Shown piece after piece: positions 1 through 7,340 of a DNA stretch of 14,755 nt. Source of the stretch: Zygnema cylindricum. Taxonomy: Eukaryota; Streptophyta; Zygnematophyceae; Zygnematales; Zygnemataceae. The position numbers were made by a program, and so were the translations under genes. Below the pieces are notes generated by a model. The model was not told the origin of the DNA, made no database searches, and worked only from the letters and a program-made list of their open reading frames with translations. The stretch is from the NCBI GenBank assembly GCA_037447655.1, contig JBBHKE010000399.1, forward strand, positions 1-14,755, given 5' to 3'. How positions within the stretch are numbered: the stretch's first letter is position 1; each line of letters begins with the position of its first letter.

Positions 1-668
1 GGGTGTCCCTATGTGTACTAAACGAAGTTGTCACTTAAGGGCGTGACGATTGTATACGTCGACAATGCCAGTGACGGTTGTCGACGGTGTACAATCTGTG
101 ATGACGCACCAAATTGTAAAAAAATGCCTTGGACGTTGCGAGAATGCGAGGCTGCGTGAGAGAGGCGGCGTGTGCGACTTGATGGGGCGCCCTCAGAGAG
201 TTCTCACAATTTCGTCAAATGGCATCGGAGTTTTCGGACCCTTGGAATGGAAAAGTCCGTACCAAACGAAACGCGACAAAACACAACAAATTGTGTACTT
301 TGATGGACACAAATGGACAAAACATAGCGAATAGTGTACCCTTCGCCGTCGCTTGAATTCGTTTGAAATTTTGGTAAAAAAAATTACACGTGCGAATAAG
401 TATTCCTATTTCTTTCTGAAAAAAACTTTGTTTTAAAACACATCGGCCCTGTATTTTAAAGATAAGGTTGAAGATGACGTTTTTTTTCGTCGAAGTGGGT
501 CGAAGAATACAAGACGACAAGATGTAGTACATTTTAAATTCGATGATGACGCAAAATGTACTTCTCTTTTTTTCTATTTTTGTCCGGTTGAAACTTACGC
601 GGTACGGCTCTAAGTTTTACAGGAAACGACAGAAAAAAACCCTTACTTAAGCACACAGAGACGCACCC
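1..668 (+). mobile_element. Harbinger/Tourist-like MITE, copy E1 (left end outside window)
   Basis: This is a non-autonomous DNA transposon whose left end lies beyond the window. Its right end (about 630-668) reads as the reverse complement of a GGGTGCGTCTCTGTGT-type terminal repeat and is followed by TAA. It aligns along its length with the complete copies at 7341-8283 and 11477-12727. Shared blocks include the subterminal GTGTCCCTATGT, runs of 'gtgacggttgta(g)acg', a 'gaagatgacg...agtgggtc' block, a 'gatgacgcaaa' block, and the run 'aaaaaaacccttactt' just before the right terminus. Position 1 corresponds to an internal GTGTCCCTATGT block of copy E3 (near 11552), so roughly 75-80 bp are missing on the left. 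No transposase reading frame is seen; the short ORFs here are not conserved between copies. Confidence 0.7.
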
Positions 669-671
669 TAA

Positions 672-1281
672 GTCACGTGCCTTCGGACAAGGTGACCGTA
701 AAATCTTTGCCGAAAAGAAGTACGGTTTTTTCCTGAAAGTCAGCAGAGTGAAGGAGATCTTTGAGGTACATTGACGTGGTGCACTTGCGAAGGACACGTA
801 CGTAATACGCAAGTACGGATTTCCATTCGAAAGTGGTCGGTTTCAAATCTTTGACGATTTTAGAGATTTGATCGTCAACTTAAGTGGAACCACTCAAATT
901 AAAACACGTATATAAAAACTTGTTTACATAAGATACGCGGTGTAACCGAGGCCTCTGTAATACAGAAATTTTGTTGTCCGTACTATTAGAGAGACCTCCT
1001 GATGCAACCATACCCCAAATAAGTAACTATTAGTACTTTTTGTCGGTTACACTTTGCGGCGTCTACCTTTAAGTCACGGAACGCAAATCACGTCGTACGT
1101 CGCGCATGAGACAATTTGTTTTTATCGCTAAAATAACATATTTTATAAAATATTAAATTTATAAAATACAATATATCGCGATGATTTATGTTGGTCTCGG
1201 TACGATATATCGAGGACTCTGCTCGATCGATATCGAATATCGAAATTATCGTGATATGAAATTACCCGATACCCAACACTA
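672..1281 (-). mobile_element. hAT-like element H1, truncated or split by MITE E1
   Basis: The stretch from about 672 to 1281 is, by eye, roughly 80% identical to the reverse complement of 10595-11243. Its right end carries the terminus TAGTGTTGGGTATCGGGTAA in reverse complement, ending at 1281, and the subterminal region is rich in ATCGATATATCG-type palindromes (1190-1260). The start TAGTG fits the YARNG consensus of hAT termini. The other end, present in copy H2 at 11244-11428, is missing here. The homology stops exactly where MITE E1 ends (668, plus TAA), so E1 most likely inserted into H1 and the rest of H1 lies to the left of the window. No coding capacity was recognised. The 8 bp after the terminus are 'catgttac'; the partner duplication cannot be seen. 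Confidence 0.65.
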
Positions 1282-1314
1282 CATGTTACTACACCGCTCA
1301 TTGTTATTAGTGTT

Positions 1315-1484
1315 GATTTTTTTTCGGCACTTAAAACATCTTTTCTCCGTGCACACTTGTCGGATTGCAGATCTGACGGTTGCGATTGAAAGGTAAGATT
1401 CTCAGCTTCCGATTGGCGGTCTCCAATTAAAAATCGGACATATATGTACGGAGGAAAGATGTTTTAACTGGTGCCAAAAAATTT
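1315..1484. mobile_element. Small fold-back MITE
   Basis: Two inverted arms of about 40 bp face each other. The left arm (about 1315-1352) contains TTAAAACATCTTTTCTCCGT, and the right arm (about 1447-1484) is its near-complement with a 2-nt insertion and a few mismatches. The arms begin in T-runs followed by GGCAC, and enclose about 95 bp without coding potential. A single related arm recurs at 12731-12775, right after the TTA duplication of MITE E3, which supports a dispersed repeat. A clear target duplication could not be fixed, so the superfamily is left open. Confidence 0.55.
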
Positions 1485-1689
1485 ATAAGCGTCAAAACTT
1501 GTTGGTAGCAGTTTATTATCGGATTAAAGTATTAGGAATGCAAAAAACCAAAAATGCTTGAAAAAAAAATGATATCTGAAGACATAATTGATAATCCGTA
1601 CAATATGGGTTGCCTGACAATGACGTCAGAAAGCAGTTGACGTCAAAGCAAAAATTCCGAACGTAAAATTTATATCATATTTTTATCAT
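1485..1689. other. AT-rich spacer with paired TGACGTCA sites
   Basis: No gene is visible. The only structured element is a pair of GACGTCA motifs (about 1621-1645: TGACGTCA, then 14 bp later GACGTCA in the same orientation). These are ACGT-core palindromes of the kind bound by bZIP factors. The same motif recurs in the R repeats, so it may simply belong to a repeat family. Confidence 0.35.
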
Positions 1690-2205
1690 TGAAGTTAAGT
1701 GCGAACATAGAAATTCAGTTGGAAGATCGATTTTTTGAGTTGGAACATCAAAATTGAATCGAAGCATTGAAAAGTTGAATTTGAAAATTGGAAAATTGAA
1801 ACATCGAATTAGAACATTTAAACATTGAAGAAAACATTGAATTAAAACATTCAAACATTGAACTGGAGCATAGAGTTCCAGCGTTGTAAAAGTGAATTGG
1901 AAAAGTGAAACATTTAATTGGAACATTACAACAATCAAGTTTGAACGTTAAAACGTTGATTTAAAATTGAAACTTTTATTTAAAATTGACACATTGAATT
2001 GGAACATTGTGACATTTAAGTCGGAAAACTGAAAGGTTGGATTGGAACATTATTTTTTATTTTTTTTTGGGACAGAAAAACATTGAATTGGAAGATTTTA
2101 ACATGAATTGGAAAATTCTAACATGGAATTGGAAAATTTAAACATTGAATTGGAAAATTTAAACATTGAATTGGAATTTTGAAACATTGGAACGTTTAAA
2201 ACAAT
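1690..2205. repeat. Degenerate AT-rich minisatellite (unit like ACATTGAATTGGAAAATT)
   Basis: About 500 bp are made of imperfect units built from 'acattgaa', 'attggaa' and 'aaaattgaa', repeating at roughly 13-20 bp intervals. The most regular stretch is near 2085-2180, where AACATTGAATTGGAAAATTT occurs almost perfectly in succession. A T-rich interruption lies at 2049-2068. On the minus strand it reads as a Phe/Asn/Leu-rich frame (1675-1938), an artefact of the repeat. It lies about 420 bp beyond the 3' end of the kinase gene. Confidence 0.7.
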
Positions 2206-2628
2206 ATTTAAGAAGCAGAAAAAAAGGAGTCAGATGGGAACACAAATGGGAATCCCAAAAAGATAAATTTACGTTTTGGCTGTACATCCTATAAACAATC
2301 TAATCCATTTCTACCCAAAAATTTTGAACGATTGAATGAAAAAAAAAACTTTCTCAAAAAATGAACCATTTTTGAACCTTACAGAAGAACCAAAAAAACA
2401 AGACTACTACTCGGTCAAAAACTCCCCCTTTCCATAATTTTCCAGAAAATACAAAAAATTGACACTTCCCCGAAATATTTACAAAGCGTTATCGTAAAAC
2501 CGACCAAAAATAGAGACGAAAAAAAAAAAAAAAATCTCCATTCCGGAAATGGGGAATTTGCTTTTTCCTATCCAGATTCTTTTGACTCTCCATAAGAAAA
2601 AAAAAAAACCCCCAAAATAAAACCAAAT
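2206..2628. other. 3' flank of the kinase gene, homopolymer-rich
   Basis: No gene is recognisable. The stretch is rich in A-runs on the plus strand (about 2340-2347, 2519-2534, 2597-2608), which are T-runs downstream of the stop codon of the minus-strand kinase. This is the expected place for its 3' UTR and polyadenylation region. No canonical AATAAA signal is obvious on the minus strand close to the stop, so the transcript end cannot be placed. Confidence 0.35.
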
Positions 2629-4638
2629 TTAAAAGTACACGGAACTATTCCCCAACAAAATATCGTCCCATTGAAAACCCAAATTCGTCTCTTTTCGGAC
2701 TTCCGAAAAGTCAAATGGGGTTTTCGGACTCGTCATGAAATTGCTCTCCTTCTCCTCCTTTTCTCTCTCTTCCGTCAACTTTTGTGACAGATTGTCACAC
2801 AAAATACCCATTTTTGGTACAGAAATTCCCGCCAAAATATCCATCTCGCCCTCCAAATCAAAATCCGCACCACCCAAATCGCCACCACATGTCACAAAAG
2901 ACAAAACAGGCGCCGGAGAAGAGGGGAGAAAAGACAAATTATCGGAAGTGGGCAAAGGGAAAGAAGTAGCCACAACATCTTCCACAAAAGGACAAAACGG
3001 AGCGACTCCAGACGAATCTTTTGCGTCCCATTCCCCCATATCCAAATTTTCCAACGCCCACGGAGGATAACCGGCGACCAATCCACTACAAGACAAACCA
3101 CTACAAGACAAACCGCCGATAAGTGCGCCACCTGGCAAAACCTCATAGACCAACTCCGCCACCAATTCCTCCGCCAATTTTTTGCTTTCTTCCTCCGCCA
3201 ATTTCTCCGCCCACTTCGCCGCTTCCTCCTCCGCCTCCTCCCTCTCCACCCTCTCCCAGAATTCGAAGTCAGCGCTGGTCAACGCTGTGGTCAACGCGGC
3301 CCGCTTGGTCAACGGGGTGTGTTGGACCATCCAGGGGTGCGCGAGCACTTGGGCGGCGGTCGGGCGTCGCGTCGCGTCGCGAGAGAGCATTCTCCGGAGG
3401 AGAGCCACGGCCTCCGGTGCCACCTGGCGCCACAGCGAATGGGAGAAGTCCACGTGGCCCGACTGCGCCGCCCGGAGAGTCTCCAGTTCCGTTTTACCGT
3501 AAAACGGAGCGGAGCCGCACAGCAGCACATAGAGCATCACTCCCAGGGACCACACGTCCGCCTTCGGCCCGTACCGCTGACTCAGCGCCACCTCGGGAGC
3601 CATATACAAGGGCGACCCGGCCATCCCGTACGCCTCTCCCTCTCCCTCTCCCTCTCCCCCACTCCCTCCCTCTCCCTCCACCCCCTCCGTCGCCGCACTC
3701 TTCATCCGTACCGCCAACCCGAAATCCGTGATTTTCACTTCCGGGTAACACGTGTCGCACTCGCACTCGTCTCCGTGAGCAACCCCTCTCCTCCCTCCCC
3801 CTCCCTCCCCGCCCCTCCCTCCCCCCCCCAGCAGCACGTTCTCTGGCTTGAGGTCGCGGTGCATCACGCCCCGCCTGTGACAAAACGCCGTACCGTCCGC
3901 CAGCTGGCGCATGATCGCCGCCGCCCTTTTCTCCGCCAGGCGGCCGCCCGCATTTATGAAGGCGAAGAGCTCTCCCCCGCACACCCTCTCCATCGCTACG
4001 TGCACCCCCTCGGAGTCGCAAGTCCACCCCCGCAGACCCACGATGTGGGGGTGCCCCGAAACGGAGGCCAGGGCGGAAATCTCCGACGTGGCGGCCTCCC
4101 ATTGGCTCAGGGGGAGGGTCTTCACGGCCACGGGGGAGGAGGAAAATGACAAATTGGGGGAGGAAAAGGACAAATTTGGGGAGGGAAAGGAGAGATTGGG
4201 TGAGGAAAAAGACAAATTTGGGTCGGAAAAGGAGAAATTGGGTTCGGAAAACGACAAATTTGGTTGGGAAAAAGACAAATTTGGTTCAGAAAACGACAAA
4301 TTTGGGTCGGAAAAGGAGGAACTGGGTTTGGGAAAGGAGAGATTTGGGTCGGAAAACGACGAATTTGGGTCGGAAAAGGACAAATTGGGTGAGGAAAAAG
4401 ACAAAAGGTCTGCGGCTCGGACGACGCCGAAGCGTCCGCGGCCGATTTCGGGGCCGAATCGGAGGGCGCCACGTGGCAGGGGGGGGAGGGGAGAGAGGTG
4501 GGAGAGGCGTCGGCGCTGACACGTGGATTGTGGGTTTTTGTCGTATTCTGGGAAGGGAGTGAAGGGGTCTTTCCCTGTCTTGTCTTCTCTCGCTCCGAAA
4601 TTCATGTCCATAGCGCGGCGTTTAATACCGCAAGCCAT
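2629..4638 (-). CDS. Ser/Thr protein kinase, PEPKR2 / CDPK-like group, without EF-hands
   Basis: Complete 669-aa single-exon frame from ATG (4638-4636) to TAA (2631-2629). It should transfer phosphate from ATP to Ser/Thr of a substrate that cannot be named. Visible motifs: glycine loop GRGRFG (66-71), VAVK lysine K173, helix-C glutamate E186, catalytic HRDLKPEN (260-267, D262), DFG (305-307), GSPLYMAPE (341-349), DVWSLGV (361-367) and the alpha-I arginine region (R424/R425). All key residues are present, so catalysis is plausible. The core most resembles plant PEPKR2 (CAMK-like); no EF-hands follow, so it is not a true CDPK. Three in-frame insertions are odd: 12 heptads SFSxPNL at 80-163 between beta-2 and beta-3, a Gly/Arg-rich then Cys-containing segment at about 271-298 before DFG, and a Gly/Glu-rich one at about 313-336 in the activation segment. 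Residues about 458-496 are Glu/Ala/Lys-rich and helix-prone; the rest of the tail is unrecognised. Met10 and Met12 are alternative starts. The middle is very GC-rich, the ends less so. Confidence 0.9.
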   Translation of the reverse strand: MACGIKRRAMDMNFGAREDKTGKDPFTPFPEYDKNPQSTCQRRRLSHLSPLPPLPRGALRFGPEIGRGRFGVVRAADLLSFSSPNLSFSDPNSSFSDPNLSFPKPSSSFSDPNLSFSEPNLSFSQPNLSFSEPNFSFSDPNLSFSSPNLSFPSPNLSFSSPNLSFSSSPVAVKTLPLSQWEAATSEISALASVSGHPHIVGLRGWTCDSEGVHVAMERVCGGELFAFINAGGRLAEKRAAAIMRQLADGTAFCHRRGVMHRDLKPENVLLGGGGRGGEGGGGRRGVAHGDECECDTCYPEVKITDFGLAVRMKSAATEGVEGEGGSGGEGEGEGEAYGMAGSPLYMAPEVALSQRYGPKADVWSLGVMLYVLLCGSAPFYGKTELETLRAAQSGHVDFSHSLWRQVAPEAVALLRRMLSRDATRRPTAAQVLAHPWMVQHTPLTKRAALTTALTSADFEFWERVEREEAEEEAAKWAEKLAEEESKKLAEELVAELVYEVLPGGALIGGLSCSGLSCSGLVAGYPPWALENLDMGEWDAKDSSGVAPFCPFVEDVVATSFPLPTSDNLSFLPSSPAPVLSFVTCGGDLGGADFDLEGEMDILAGISVPKMGILCDNLSQKLTEEREKEEKESNFMTSPKTPFDFSEVRKETNLGFQWDDILLGNSSVYF
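4150..4401 (-). repeat. 21-bp in-frame coding minisatellite (12 units) inside the kinase
   Basis: Twelve tandem 21-bp units encode the heptapeptide SFS-x-P-N-L (x = S, D, E, Q or K; a few units vary further), covering kinase residues 80-163, and a partial unit follows. Units differ at both silent and replacement positions, so the array is not freshly expanded. It sits in the beta-2/beta-3 turn of the kinase N-lobe, where a hairpin loop can tolerate extra length. Neither a GT donor upstream nor an AG acceptor just before VAVK is apparent, so it is not a disguised intron. The array is open in several other frames on both strands; those readings are shadows. Confidence 0.9.
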
Positions 4639-4927
4639 CCTCTCTCTCTCTTTCTCTCTCTATCTCTCTCTTTATCTCTCTCTTTATCTCTCTCTTTCTC
4701 TCTCTATCTCTCTCTTTATCTCTCTCTTTATCTCTCTCTCTTTCTCTCTTTATCTCTCTCTTTATCTCTCTCTTTATCTCTCTCTCTTTCTCTTTATCTC
4801 TCTCTCTCTCTCTTTATATCTCTCTCTCTCTCTTTATCTCTTTCTCTCTCTCTCTCTTTATCTCTCTCTCTCTCTTTATATCTCTCTCTCTCTCTTCTCT
4901 CTCTTTTTTTTCTCTTTCTCTCTCTAT
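4639..4927. repeat. (CT)n/(GA)n microsatellite directly upstream of the kinase start
   Basis: About 290 bp of almost pure CT on the plus strand, broken regularly by TTTATC and TTTC variants, end within a few bases of the kinase ATG. On the sense strand of the gene it is a polypurine GA tract, so it should form the 5' UTR or core promoter. GA repeats of this type are bound by plant BBR/BPC GAGA-factors, and such tracts can form triplex DNA; both are family knowledge, not shown here. Any plus-strand 'SLSLSL' reading frame here is low-complexity artefact. Confidence 0.9.
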
Positions 4928-5246
4928 CAAGCTATCACAGCCTTCTCCCTTTCAAAAATAGGTCGAAAACTTTTAATCACAGTAATCCTCACTAAATTAA
5001 AAAAGTTTTCTAATTCCCAGTATTTTAATTTGAGGTATTTCTCCCCTCTCTCTCGACTCCTTTTTAAGTCCCAATCCGCCTCTCTCTCTCTCTCCCTCTA
5101 CCCCCCCCCCCCCTCGCGGTCGGTTTTTAGCAGCACGGGCGGTACAGTACAGGGGACTGGGAATTCACCGTCCGTACAGTTTTGGATGTAGAAATGTACG
5201 GACATTGAAATTATCGGAAGTCCGTACAAATGTACGGCCTAGTCGC
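4928..5246. other. Upstream region of the kinase gene with C13 and CT tracts
   Basis: No gene is visible. The stretch contains an AT-rich block (about 4965-5040), a second CT tract (about 5080-5098) followed by 13 consecutive C (5101-5113), and then the first GTACGG/CCGTAC hexamers (5172, 5196, 5222, 5232). It is the likely distal promoter of the minus-strand kinase, but no TATA box could be assigned with confidence. Confidence 0.4.
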
Positions 5247-5940
5247 CACGGCGCGACCGCCGGATTGCCGTTCGTACTGAAGTGGACCGCGGAATTTAAA
5301 AGTATAATAAGACAAAAAACGAGCAGCTGTACAGCTGTATGTATGTACGGATGTACGGTAGTTGAAATGTTGAAACGTACGGACGGCTATGTAGACAGTG
5401 GTGCGACAACAAGGAGAACGGCTGACACGTGTAGATAAATTATGAGTCCTTAGTAGCAGGATTGGTGACACGTGTCTTATGTCTTTATAGTCTGGTGCAA
5501 AACGTTAAATTGTACGGTATGACGCATGATGTCTCATACGTACGAATGTACGGCTGGAAACTGCCCGGGAAAGTCTCGAAAGGTCGGTGGGATTATAGGA
5601 GCCGGACGGCCGGGCGGTATATTTTGTCGTTTTTTATGTACGGATGGCTGGCGGAGACGATGGGATCTTCTTTGAACGGCGTGACGTCATGGAGGTGACG
5701 TCATCCGTACGAGTGCATTTGTCTTTTGTACGGACGTATAGAAAAGTGTACCTGGAATTGGTTTGAGAGGCAGTTTTGACGGTGCCTAAACGACAAAATA
5801 TTGAAAACGCTGAAGGTGTGATTCGTACTGCCGGGTGGTGGTACGGAATTTTGCAAGTGGTCGTTTGGCGGTAGCGGTGAATGGCACTTGCGGGGACACG
5901 CGTGAGAAAATGAAATGAGTGAAATGAATGCACTTTAAAG
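5247..5940 (+). repeat. Large repeat R, copy 1, left segment
   Basis: This stretch aligns with 12828-13460 in the same orientation, with matched landmarks in order: 'agtggac(c/g)gcggaattt', 'gtctggtgcaa', 'ggttggaaactg.ccgggaaagtctcgaaag', 'gtgacgtcatccgtac', 'ggaattggtttgag' and 'caagtggtcgtttggcggtagcg'. By eye identity is about 75-80%. It is dense in GTACGG hexamers and has two TGACGTCA sites (about 5692 and 5697-5704). The segment ends at the target duplication CTTTAAAG (5933-5940) of the inserted element. The nature of R (old transposon, duplicated locus or both) is not resolved; no conserved protein was identified. Confidence 0.75.
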
Positions 5941-6930
5941 CATAGTTCAAAAGTAGGCTTTTTTATGGTAGGCCTTTGGTAGGCGCACAACACTTTGCAC
6001 AAAACTCGCGCAGCGTAGGCATACTGTATGTGTGTGCGACGTGCACACTCCTGTACGAACGTCCGAATCTGACGTAAGATCAAAGTACAGCGCAGGCCGC
6101 CGGACGGAATTTTTTAGCGAACTGACACTGCGTAGGATGACATTCCGTGGGAAAAATAACCGGGAAAAAAAAAACCTTAAAAAAATCTCAAATAGCGTAG
6201 TTTATTCTATATTTTTCATTACTCTAATTACGGCTATTTCCAAGTACCTTAAAAAATGAAAGTACGTTGTCTCTTAAATAGAGTGGTGTACGGTTTGTGT
6301 CAGACCGTACATAAATGTACCTTTTTAAGTTAAAAAGTACAATGAATTAGTTTTAGTAACCGCGGACGCATGAGAATGTGCGTTCTAAAAAGGGAAAAAA
6401 AAAATGTCATAAAAAATCCCGCTCACACATATTCGTCTGACAGCCGCGTTTCGACCGTGTGAACGCCAACGGGGTTGGTCCGTAGGTTTTGGTAATTTTT
6501 TTGGCAGTGTGGTAATTTTTGTTTTTTATCGTCCCTTACTGCGTGGTTGGTCAATTTGAGGCTTTATTTAGTGTGGCCCTCAAAATTGCAGACGCTAATA
6601 TGACAGATTGTCCTTTCGTAAGTTGTGTTATGGGCTTTTCATGTGATCTTCTTAAATCGCCTACTTTTCATCAACGACCGTCCGATCGCCCAAATCTGAC
6701 GGTTTAAATTAAAAGTCCCTCAAAACTCACAGAAATATTTTTTTTTGTCCGATTTTTTTTCAAAATTTAGACATGTCGTTTAATTCTCTATCGATGGATG
6801 TGCAACTCAACCCTGTTCCTATTTTATTTCATTTTGCGGCCAATACAATATGGGTCTTAAGGGCATATTGTATGTTTTGCGTACAATAGGCATATTGTAT
6901 GGGCGTACGGACACCTACTTTTGAACTATG
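5941..6930. mobile_element. hAT-like non-autonomous element A (990 bp) with 8-bp target duplication
   Basis: The terminal inverted repeats are CATAGTTCAAAAGTAGG at 5941-5957 and its perfect complement at 6914-6930. They are flanked by the identical 8-bp direct repeat CTTTAAAG at 5933-5940 and 6931-6938. An 8-bp duplication is typical of the hAT superfamily, although the first bases CATAG do not fit the usual YARNG start. The matching site in R copy 2 (about 13445-13455) lacks the insert. The inside has no transposase frame. It holds a block shared with element B (about 6615-6705), another shared block with repeated 'catattgtatg' motifs (6842-6902), and a unique middle part including a GTACGG hairpin at 6287-6311. 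Confidence 0.88.
6287..6311. repeat. TGTACGG hairpin, also found at 10068-10091
   Basis: TGTACGG (6287-6293) and CCGTACA (6305-6311) form a perfect 7-bp stem. The surrounding 70-80 bp resemble 10060-10140, where the same stem is kept at 10068-10074/10085-10091 although the loop has changed. The resemblance suggests a further dispersed repeat fragment inside element A. Confidence 0.5.
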
Positions 6931-6938
6931 CTTTAAAG

Positions 6939-7337
6939 TATTTAAAATTCAAATCTCTTGAATGGTCAAGATTGGGTAAAACAGATTCGTACAAGCATGT
7001 AACTGTGCGAACATGGAAGCTGCGGAACGGTCAAAGGACGGAGAGTCCGAGGAAGATTCGTTTTCAGCATAACAAAATGTACGGCAGCATGGAGGGTGAG
7101 CTGGCAAGCCATTATAAGTCCTTTAGTACGGATAAATTCTGTACGAATGTATTTAGTACGGATATATATATTATACGGACATATTTAGTACGGATACCCA
7201 CGTTATGTTATTATATGTTCTTTAGTACGGATCAAAGTAATGCGGATATATTTTGTACGGATGTATTTTATACGGATATATGTAGTACGGACATGTTTAG
7301 TACGGATTTCCACGTTTCAGTCGAAACCGACGACAAG
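6939..7337 (+). repeat. Large repeat R, copy 1, middle segment
   Basis: After the second CTTTAAAG, the alignment with R copy 2 resumes. Shared landmarks are 'cgaggaagatt' (7049 versus about 13463), 'ggcagcatggagggtgagctgg' (7083-7104 versus 13499-13520) and 'ccgac(a/g)acaag' (about 7328 versus 13571). Copy 1 carries a GTACGGAT array (7121-7310) where copy 2 has only a short stretch. The segment ends at the TTA duplication of MITE E2. Confidence 0.65.
7121..7310 (+). repeat. Irregular array of TTTAGTACGGATAT-like units
   Basis: About ten to twelve units built on TTTAGTACGGATAT, with variants such as TTTTGTACGGATGT and TTTATACGGATAT, follow at intervals of about 13-25 bp. In one plus frame the array reads as recurring Phe-Ser/Cys-Thr-Asp, but that frame is not kept in R copy 2, so a protein is not claimed. 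The array appears to be a local expansion of the GTACGG motif that is frequent throughout R. Confidence 0.7.
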
Positions 7338-7340
7338 TTA

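Noticed and set aside
50-812. Short ORFs inside MITE E1
   Set aside because: They are not conserved in E2 or E3 and have no transposase motif.
4150-4401. Regular 21-bp units as a CRISPR-like array, or as an intron
   Set aside because: There are no spacers, and the units are contiguous and in frame. No plausible GT...AG pair brackets them, and both sides join as a normal kinase N-lobe.
2735-4562. Several long plus-strand and other-frame minus-strand ORFs across the kinase gene
   Set aside because: They lie antisense or out of frame to the kinase, are Pro/Arg-rich because of its GC-rich codons, and carry no domain. The kinase frame explains the sequence.
2629-4638. Calling the gene a calcium-dependent protein kinase (CDPK)
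   Set aside because: No EF-hand or typical autoinhibitory junction follows the catalytic domain; the tail is Glu/Ala/Lys-rich and then unrecognised.
4498-5191. Plus-strand frames of 165 and 222 codons rich in Ser-Leu
   Set aside because: They are translations of the CT microsatellite and have no non-repetitive, recognisable part.
5462-5698. A 78-aa plus-strand frame similar to the 75-aa frame at 12966-13193
   Set aside because: The two are homologous because R is duplicated. By eye, about four silent changes against about eleven altered codons in the aligned part give no sign of purifying selection.
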